Origin: Prosapia bicincta
Lineage: Eukaryota > Arthropoda > Insecta > Hemiptera > Cercopidae
DNA length: 64,000 bases
Direction: 5' to 3'
Assembly (NCBI GenBank): GCA_036971475.1
Contig: JBAIZL010000006.1
Coordinates: forward strand, 91,681,046-91,745,045
Every line of letters begins with the position of its first letter. The first letter of the stretch is position 1. The translations under genes and the position numbers were made by a program. Of the stretch, positions 54,851 through 64,000 are shown piece by piece. The notes under the pieces were generated by a model, which was not told the DNA's origin, did no database searches, and was given only the letters and a program-made list of their open reading frames with translations.

Positions 54851-57500
54851 AGTATTATAGGAGCTATCGCAATTGTCATATATTTGCTCTAAAAAAAATG
54901 CATGAATTATAGTTCATGGATTTTGCGATTTCTACAAAAAATGGATTTCTCATTTAAAATGCATAATTAACGTAGAATCTACCATAGATTCGCATTGTGC
55001 ACTTAGATTTGAACTATAATAAGTATTATAGGAGCTATGGCAATTGTCATATATTTGCTCTAAAAAAAAATGCATGAGTTATAGTTCATGGATTTTGCGA
55101 TTTCTACAAAAAATGGATTTCTCATTTAAAATGCATTAATAACGTAGAATAGACCATAGATTGGCATTGTGCACTTAGAATTGAACTATAATAAGTATTA
55201 TAGGAGCTATCGCAATTGTCATATATTTGCTCTACATAAAATGCATGAATTAAAGTTCATGGATTTTGCGATTTCTACAAAAAATGGATTTCTCATTTAA
55301 AATGCATAAATAACGTAGAATCGACCATAGATTCGCATTGTGCACTTAGAATTGAACTATAATAAGTATTATAGGAGCTATGGCAATTGTCATATATTTG
55401 CTCTAAAAAAAATGCATGAATTATAGTTCATGGATTTTGCGATTTCTACAAAAAATGGATTTCTCATTTAAAATGCATTTAAAAACGTAGAATCGACCAT
55501 AGATTCGCATTGTGCACTTAGAATTGAACTATAATAAGTATTATAGGAGCTATGGCAATTGTCATATATTTGCTCTAAAAAAAATGCATGAATTATAGTT
55601 CATGGATTTTGCGATTTCTACAAAAAATGGATTTGTCATTTAAAATGCATTAATAACGTAGAATCGACCATAGATTCGCATTGTGCACTTAGAATTGAAC
55701 TATAATAAGTATTATAGGAGCTATCGCAATTGTCATATATTTGCTCTAAAAAAAATGCATGAATTATAGTTCATGGATTTTGCGATTTCTACAAAAAATG
55801 GATTTCTCATTTAAAATGCATTAATAACGTAGAATCGACCATAGATTCGCATTGTGCACTTAGAATTGAACTATAATAAGTATTATAGGAGCTATCGCAA
55901 TTGTCATATATTTGCTCTAAAAAAAATGCATGAATTATAGTTCATGGATTTTGCGATTTCTACAAAAAATGGATTTCTCATTTGAAATGCATTAATAACG
56001 TAGAATCGACCATAGATTCGCATTGTGCACTTCGAATTGAACTATAATAAGTATTATAGGAGCTATCGCAATTGTCATATATTTGCTCTAAAAAAAATGC
56101 ATGAATTATAGTTCATGGATTTTGCGATTTCTACAAAAAATGGATTTCTCATTTGAAATGCATTAATAACGTAGAATCGACCATAGATTCGCATTGTGCA
56201 CTTAGAATTGAACTATAATAAGTATTATAGGAGCTATGGCATTTGTCATATATTTGCTCTAAAAAAAATGCATGAATTATAGTTCATGGATTTTGCGATT
56301 TCTACAAAAAATGGATTTCTCATTTAAAATGCATTAATAACGTAGAATCGACCATAGATTCGCATTGTGCACTTAGAATTGAACTATAATAAGTATTATA
56401 GGAGCTATGGCAATTGTCATATATTTGCTCTAAAAAAAATGCATGAATTATAGTTCATGGATTTTGCGATTTCTACAAAAAATGGATTTCTCATTTAAAA
56501 TGCATTTAAAAACGTAGAATCGACCATAGATTCGCATTGTGCACTTAGAATTGAACTATAATAAGTATTATAGGAGCTATGGCAATTGTCATATATTTGC
56601 TCTAAAAAAAATGCATGAATTATAGTTCATGGATTTTGCGATTTCTACAAAAAATGGATTTCTCATTTTAAATGCATTAATAACGTAGAATCGACCATAG
56701 ATTCGCATTGTGCACTTAGAATTGAACTATAATAAGTATTATAGGAGCTATCGCAATTGTCATATATTTGCTCTAAAAAAAATCCATGAATTATAGTTCA
56801 TGGATTTTGCGATTTCTACAAAAAATGGATTTCTCATTTAAAATGCATTAATAACGTAGAATCTACCATAGATTCGCATTGTGCACTTAGAATTGATCTA
56901 TAATAAGTATTATAGGAGCTATCGCAATTGTCATATATTTGCTCTAAAAAAAATGCATGAATTATAGTTCATGGATTTTGCGATTTCTCCAAAGAATGGA
57001 TTTCTCATTGAAAATGCATTAATAACGTAGAATCGACCATAGATTCGCATTGTGCACTTAGAATTGAACTATAATAAGTATTATAGGAGCTATGGCAATT
57101 GTCATATATTTGCTCTAAAAAAAAATGCATGAATTATAGTTCATGGATTTTGCGATTTCTACAAAAAATGGATTTCTCATTTAAAATGCATTAATAACGT
57201 AGAATCGACCATAGATTCGCATTGTGCACTTAGAATTGAACTATAATAAGTATTATAGGAGCTATCGCAATTGTCATATATTTGCTCTAAAAAAAATGCA
57301 TGAATTATAGTTCATGGATTTTGCGATTTCTACAAAAAATGGATTTCTCATTTAAAATGCATTAATAACGTAGAATCGACCATAGATTCGCATTGTGCGC
57401 TTAGAATTGAACTATAATAAGTATTATAGGAGCTATCGCAATTGTCATATATTTGCTCTACAAAAAATGCATGAATTATAGTTCATGGATTTTGCGATTT
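54851..57500. repeat. Mixed monomers after copy C
   Basis: Repeated but irregular use of ATTTAAAAACG (near 55480 and 56505) and TTTGAAATGC (near 55981 and 56151) shows leftover pieces of the large block. There are private substitutions such as AATCTACC and CTCTACATAA. Nothing but satellite is seen. Confidence 0.8.
56779..56808. other. Dyad I with perfect 12-bp arms
   Basis: AAAATCCATGAA, loop TTATAG, then TTCATGGATTTT. The single consensus mismatch (phase 59) is changed from G to C, giving perfect pairing. A second such copy is at 60712-60741. All other copies I read keep the mismatch. Confidence 0.92.
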
Positions 57501-60500
57501 CTACAAAAAATGGATTTCTCATTTAAAAAGCATAAATAACGTAGAATCGACCATAGATTCGCTATGTGCACTTAGAATTGATCTATAATACGTATTATAG
57601 GAGCTATGGCAATTGTCATATATTTGCTCTAAAAAAAATGCATGAATTATAGTTCATGGATTTTGCGATTTCTCCAAAAAGTGGATTTCTCATTTAAAAT
57701 GCATTAATAACGTAGAATCGACCATAGATTCGCATTGTGCACTTAGAATTGATCTATAATAAGTATTATAGGAGCTATCGCAATTGTCATATATTTGCTC
57801 TAAAATAAATGCAAGAATTATAAGTTCATGGATTTTGCGATTTCTACAAAAAATGGATTTCTCATTTAAAATGCATAAATAACGTAGAATCGACCATAGA
57901 TTCGCATTGTGCATTTAGAATTGAACTATAATAAGTATTATAGGAGCTATCGCAATTGTCATATATTTGCTCTAAAAAAAATGCATGAATTATAGTTCAT
58001 GGATTTTGCGATTTCTCCAAAAAATGGATTTCTCATTTAAAATGCATTAATAACGTAGAATCGACCATAGATTCGCATTGTGCACTTAGAATTGAACTAT
58101 AATAAGTATTATAGGAGCTATGGCAATTGTCATATATTTGCTCTAAAAAAAAATGCATGAATTATAGTTCATGGATTTTGCGATTTCTACAAAAAATGGA
58201 TTTCTCATTTAAATGCATTAATAACGTAGAATCGACCATAGATTCGCATTGTGCACTTAGAATTGAACTATAAAAAGTATTATAGGAGCTATCGCAATTG
58301 TCATATATTTGCTCTACAAAAAATGCATGAATTATAGTTCATGGATTTTGCGATTTCTACAAAAAATGGATTTCTCATTTAAAATGCATTAATAACGTAG
58401 AATCGACCATAGATTCGCATTGTGCACTTAGAATTGAACTATAATAAGTATTATAGGAGCTATGGCAATTGGCATATATTTGCTCTAAAAAAAATGCTGA
58501 AATATAGTTCATGGATTTTGCGATTTCTACAAAAAATGGATTTCTCATTTAAAATGCATTAATAACGTAGAATCGACCATAGATTCGCATTGTGCGCTTA
58601 GAATTGAACTATAATAAGTATTATAGGAGCTATCGCAATTGTCATATATTTGCTCTACAAAAAATGCATGAATTATAGTTCATGGATTTTGCGATTTCTA
58701 CAAAAAATGGATTTCTCATTTAAAAAGCATAAATAACGTAGAATCGACCATAGATTCGCTATGTGCACTTAGAATTGATCTATAATACGTATTATAGGAG
58801 CTATGGCAATTGTCATATATTTGCTCTAAAAAAAATGCATGAATTATAGTTCATGGATTTTGCGATTTCTACAAAAAATGGATTTCTCATTTAAAATGCA
58901 TTAATAACGTAGAATCGACCATAGATTCGCATTGTGCACTTAGAATTGATCTATAATAAGTATTATAGGAGCTATCGCAATTGTCATATGTTTGCTCTAA
59001 AAAAAATGCATGAATTATAGTTCATGGATTTTGCGGTTTCTCCAAAAAATGGATTTCTCATTGAAAATGCAATAATAACGTAGAATCGACCATAGATTCG
59101 CATTGTGCACTTAGAATTGAACTATAATAAGTATTATAGGAGCTATGGCAATTGTCATATATTTGCTCTAAAAAAAAATGCATGAATTATAGTTCATGGA
59201 TTTTGCGATTTCTACAAAAAATGGATTTCTATTTAAAATGCATTAATAACGTAGAATCGACCATAGATTCGCATTGTGCACTTAGAATTGAACTATAATA
59301 AGTATTATAGGAGCTATCGCAATTGTCATATATTTGCTCTAAAAAAAATGCATGAATTATAGTTCATGGATTTTGCGATTTCTACAAAAAATGGATTTCT
59401 CATTTAAAATGCATTAATAACGTAGAATCGACCATAGATTCGCATTGTGCGCTTAGAATTGAACTATAATAAGTATTATAGGAGCTATCGCAATTGTCAT
59501 ATATTTGCTCTACAAAAAATGCATGAATTATAGTTCATGGATTTTGCGATTTCTACAAAAAATGGATTTCTCATTTAAAAAGCATAAATAACGTAGAATC
59601 GACCATAGATTCGCTATGTGCACTTAGAATTGATCTATAATACGTATTATAGGAGCTATGGCAATTGTCATATATTTGCTCTAAAAAAAATGCATGAATT
59701 ATAGTTCATGGATTTTGCGATTTCTCCAAAATGTGGATTTCTCATTTAAAATGCATTAATAACGTAGAATCGACCATAGATTCGCATTGTGCACTTAGAA
59801 TTGAACTATAATAAGTATTATAGGAGCTATCGCAATTGTCATATATTTGCTCTACAAAAAATGCATGAATTATAGTTCATGGATTTTGCGATTTCTACAA
59901 AAAATGGATTTCTCATTTAAAATGCATTAAGAAAGTAGAATAGACCATAGATTCGCATTGTGCACTTAGAATTGAACTATAATAAGTATTATAGGAGCTA
60001 TCGCAATTGTCATATATTTGCTCTAAAAAAAATGCATGAATTATAGTTCATGGATTTTGCGATTTCTACAAAAAATGGATTTCTCATCTAAAAAGCATAA
60101 ATAACGTAGAATCGACCATAGATTCGCATTGTGCACTTAGAATTGAACTATAATAAGTATTATAGGAGCTATGGCAATTGTCATATATTTGCTCTAAAAA
60201 AAATGCATGAATTATAGTTCATGGATTTTGCGATTTCTACAAAAAATGGATTTCTCATTTAAAATGCATTAATAATGTAGAATCGACCATAGATTCGCAT
60301 TGTGCACTTAGAATTGAACTATAATAAGTATTATAGGAGCTATGGCAATTGTCATATATTTGCTCTAAAAAAAATGCATGAAATATAGTTCATGGATTTT
60401 GCAATTTCTACAAAAAATGGATTTCTCATTTAAAATGCATTAATAACGTAGAATCGACCATAGATTCGCATTGTGCACTTAGAATTGAACTATAATAAGT

Positions 60501-63500
60501 ATTATAGGAGCTATGGCAATTGTCATGTATTTGCTCTAAAAAAATGCATGAATTATAGTTCATGAATTTTGCGATTTCTACAAAAAATGGATTTCTCATT
60601 TAAAAAGCATAAATAACGTAGAATCGACCATAGATTCGCATTGTGCACTTAGAGTTGAACTATAATAAGTATTATAGGAGCTATCGCAATTGTCATATAT
60701 TTGCTCTAAAAAAAATCCATGAATTATAGTTCATGGATTTTGCGATTTCTACAAAAAATGGATTTCTCATCTAAAATGCATTAATAACGTAGAATCGACC
60801 ATAGATTCGCATTGTGCAATTAGAATTGATCTATAATAAGTATTATAGGAGCTATCGCAATTGTCATATATTTGCTCTAAAAAAAAATGCATGAATTATA
60901 GTTCATGGAATTTGCGATTTCTACAAAAAATGGATTTCTCATATGAAATGCATTAATAACGTAGAATCGACCATAGATTCGCATTGTGCACTTAGAATTG
61001 AACTATAATAAGTATTATAGGAGCTATGGCAATTGTCATATATTTGCTCTAAAAAAAATGCATGAATTATAGTTCATGGATTTTGCGATTTCTACAAAAA
61101 ATGGATTTCTCATTTAAAATGCATAAATAACGTAGCATCGACCATAGATTCGCATTGTGCACTTAGAATTGAACTATAATAAGTATTATAGGAGCTATGG
61201 CAATTGGCATATATTTGCTCTAAAAAAAATGCATGAAATATAGTTCATGGATTTTGCGATTTCTACAAAAAATGGATTTCTCATTTAAAATGCATTAATA
61301 ACGTAGAATCGACCATAGATTCGCATTGTGCGCTTAGAATTGAACTATAATAAGTATTATAGGAGCTATCGCAATTGTCATATATTTGCTCTACAAAAAA
61401 TGCATGAATTATAGTTCATGGATTTTGCGATTTCTACAAAAAATGGATTTCTCATTTAAAAAGCATAAATAACGTAGAATCGACCATAGATTCGCTATGT
61501 GCACTTAGAATTGATCTATAATACGTATTATAGGAGCTATGGCAATTGTCATATATTTGCTCTAAAAAAAATGCATGAATTATAGTTCATGGATTTTGCG
61601 ATTTCTACAAAAAATGGATTTCTCATTTAAAATGCATTAATAACGTAGAATCGACCATAGATTCGCATTGTGCACTTAGAATTGAACTATAATAAGTATT
61701 ATAGGAGCTATGGCAATTGTCATATATTTGCTCTAAAAAAAATGCATGAATTATAGTTCATGGATTTTGCGATTTCTACAAAAAATGGATTTCTCATTTA
61801 AAAAGCATAAATAACGTAGAATCGACCATAGATTCGCTATGTGCACTTAGAATTGATCTATAATACGTATTATAGGAGCTATGGCAATTGTCATATATTT
61901 GCTCTAAAAAAAATGCATGAATTATAGTTCATGGATTTTGCGATTTCTACAAAAAATGGATTTCTCATTTAAAATGCATTAATAACGTAGAATCGACCAT
62001 AGATTCGCATTGTGCACTTAGAATTGAACTATAATAAGTATTATAGGAGCTATGGCAATTGTCATATATTTGCTCTAAAAAAAAATGCATGAATTATAGT
62101 TCATGGATTTTGCGATTTCTACAAAAAATGGATTTCTCATTTAAAATGCATTAATAACGTAGAATCGACCATAGATTCGCATTGTGCACTTAGAATTGAA
62201 CTATAATAAGTATTATAGGAGCTATCGCAATTGTCATATATTTGCTCTAAAAAAAATGCATGAATTATAGTTCATGGATTTTGCGATTTCTACAAAAAAT
62301 GGATTTCTCATTTAAAATGCATTAATAACGTAGAATCGACCATAGATTCGCATTGTGCGCTTAGAATTGAACTATAATAAGTATTATAGGAGCTATCGCA
62401 ATTGTCATATATTTGCTCTACAAAAAATGCATGAATTATAGTTCATGGATTTTGCGATTTCTACAAAAAATGGATTTCTCATTTAAAAAGCATAAATAAC
62501 GTAGAATCGACCATAGATTCGCTATGTGCACTTAGAATTGATCTATAATACGTATTATAGGAGCTATGGCAATTGTCATATATTTGCTCTAAAAAAAATG
62601 CATGAATTATAGTTCATGGATTTTTCGATTTCTCCAAAAAATGGATTTCTCATTTAAAATGCATTAATAACGTAGAATCGACCATAGATTCGCATTGTGC
62701 ACTTAGAATTGAACTATAATAAGTATTATAGGAGCTATGGCAATTGTCATATATTTGCTCTAAAAAAAAATGCATGAATTATAGTTCATGGATATTGCGA
62801 TTTCTACAAAAAATGGATTTCTCATTTAAATGCATTAATAACGTAGAATCGACCATAGATTCGCATTGTGCACTTAGAATTGAACTATAAAAAGTATTAT
62901 AGGAGCTATCGCAATTGTCATATATTTGCTCTACAAAAAATGCATGAATTATAGTTCATGGATTTTGCGATTTCTACAAAAAATGGATTTCTCATTTAAA
63001 ATGCATTAATAACGTAGAATCGACCATAGATTCGCATTGTGCACTTAGAATTGAACTATAATAAGTATTATAGGAGCTATGGCAATTGGCATATATTTGC
63101 TCTAAAAAAAATGCATGAAATATAGTTCATGGATTTTGCGATTTCTACAAAAAATGGATTTCTCATTTAAAATGCATTAATAACGTAGAATCGACCATAG
63201 ATTCGCATTGTGCGCTTAGAATTGAACTATAATAAGTATTATAGGAGCTATCGCAATTGTCATATATTTGCTCTACAAAAAATGCATGAATTATAGTTCA
63301 TGGATTTTGCGATTTCTACAAAAAATGGATTTCTCATTTAAAAAGCATAAATAACGTAGAATCTACCATAGATTCGCTATGTGCACTTAGAATTGATCTA
63401 TAATACGTATTATAGGAGCTATGGCAATTGTCATATATTTGCTCTAAAAAAAATGCATGAATTATAGTTCATGGATTTTGCGATTTCTACAAAAAATGGA

Positions 63501-64000
63501 TTTCTCATTTAAAATGCATTAATAACGTAGAATCGACCATAGATTCGCATTGTGCGCTTAGAATTGAACTATAATAAGTATTATAGGAGCTATCGCAATT
63601 GTCATATATTTGCTCTACAAAAAATGCATGAATTATATTTCATGGATTTTGCGATTTCTACAAAAAATGGATTTCTCATTTAAAAAGCATAAATAACGTA
63701 GAATCGACCATAGAATCGCTATGTGCACTTAGAATTGATCTATAATACGTATTATAGGAGCTATGGCAATTGTCATATATTTGCTCTAAAAAAAATGCAT
63801 GAATTATAGTTCATGGATTTTGCGATTTCTCCAAAAAATGGATTTCTCATTTAAAATGCATTAATAACGTAGAATCGACCATAGATTCGCATTGTGCACT
63901 TAGAATTGAACTATAATAAGTATTATAGGAGCTATGGCAATTGTCATATATTTGCTCTAAAAAAAAATGCATGAATTATAGTTCATGGATTTTGCGATTT
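57500..64000. repeat. HOR block marked by TTCGCTATGTGC; runs off the window
   Basis: A linked pair of monomers, AAAAAGCATAAATA with GCTATGTGC and then GATCTATAATACGTATT, recurs. GCTATGTGC lies at 57561, 58758, 59613, 61494, 61836, 62521, 63376 and 63718; the sixth-last form CG is also at 52593. Spacings are 1197, 855, 1881, 342, 685, 855 and 342: 7, 5, 11, 2, 4, 5 and 2 monomers. A TGTGCGCTTAG plus CTCTACAAAA monomer nearly always precedes it. A monomer near 58496 lacks two bases (AATGCTGAAAT). The array continues past base 64000, in mid-monomer at about phase 90. Confidence 0.92.
60712..60741. other. Dyad I with perfect 12-bp arms, second copy
   Basis: Same G59C change as at 56779, again giving fully complementary arms around TTATAG. 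The monomers are about 3.93 kb apart, 23 monomers, and share the following GATCTATAATAAG, so they probably descend from one event. Confidence 0.92.

Larger units (their letters stand above)
1..64000. repeat. 171-bp satellite DNA array, entire window
   Basis: The same unit recurs head to tail from the first base to the last. Phase markers fall at 1, 172 and 343 (spacing 171), and markers tens of kilobases apart still differ by multiples of 171 give or take a few bases. About 374 copies fit. All copies have the same orientation, and nothing else interrupts them. The unit is nucleosome-sized and about 29% G+C. Most copies differ by a few substitutions; length changes are mostly single bases in the A-runs or at the dyad near phase 1-20. 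Known of such arrays: they usually form centromeric or pericentromeric heterochromatin. Inferred here: a structural, non-coding role. No kinetochore binding can be shown from sequence. There are no genes, so this entry also covers every gene-free stretch. Confidence 0.99.

Noticed and set aside
1..64000. A long repetitive protein, since 171 is divisible by three and the frame would persist across monomers
   Set aside because: Every frame on both strands of the consensus contains stop codons, so no repeat protein can run through more than about one monomer.
1..64000. CRISPR array
   Set aside because: There are no short repeats with unique spacers. The whole 171 bp is repeated, including what would be the spacer.

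Overview
The whole 64,000-base window is one uninterrupted head-to-tail array of an AT-rich satellite DNA. The repeat unit is 171 bp (about 374 copies; consensus about 29% G+C, 49 of 171 bases). All copies read in the same direction. I found no protein-coding gene, RNA gene, transposable element, CRISPR array or unique sequence. Such a long array of nucleosome-sized monomers with nested higher-order repeats (HORs) points to a eukaryotic chromosome, most likely centromeric or pericentromeric heterochromatin from a long-read assembly. The sequence alone does not name the species. The unit has the same length as primate alpha satellite, but I see no CENP-B box and no resemblance to alpha satellite, and the base composition would suit an insect, another invertebrate or a plant.

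Each monomer (phase 1 = window base 1) carries three dyad symmetries: an 8-bp-arm hairpin/palindrome at 2-19, a 12-bp-arm hairpin with a 6-base loop at 54-83 (one mismatch in the consensus), and a 5-bp-arm dyad at 134-150. There are two A-tracts (50-57 and 95-100) and four or five CpGs, so CpG is not depleted.

Layout: 1-12.7 kb is a mixed block of monomer variants with local dimer duplication and a segment repeated about 4.96 kb apart. 12.8-14.9 kb is a 341-bp dimer / 682-bp tetramer HOR. 14.9-16.2 kb is mixed. 16.2-17.8 kb is a 342-bp dimer HOR. 17.5-27.2 kb is a marker-defined HOR whose spacings are 10, 6, 5, 17, 6, 4 and 7 monomers. 27.3-28.1 kb carries one copy of a dispersed module. 28.6-33.4 kb is a 1,710-bp decamer HOR. 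33.4-35.6 kb is mixed. 35.6-45.8 kb is a tandem pair of about 4.77 kb and 5.45 kb blocks, ending in identical 22-bp-deleted monomers. 45.8-48.5 kb has short 2-3 monomer spacing. 48.5-52.6 kb is mixed. 52.7-54.9 kb is a third, partial copy of the large block. 54.9-57.5 kb is mixed. 57.5-64 kb is a HOR with 2, 4, 5, 7 and 11 monomer spacings.

The window therefore records array growth by unequal exchange, local 4-monomer duplication and patchy gene conversion. No undescribed gene system is present; what is of interest is the architecture of the satellite.
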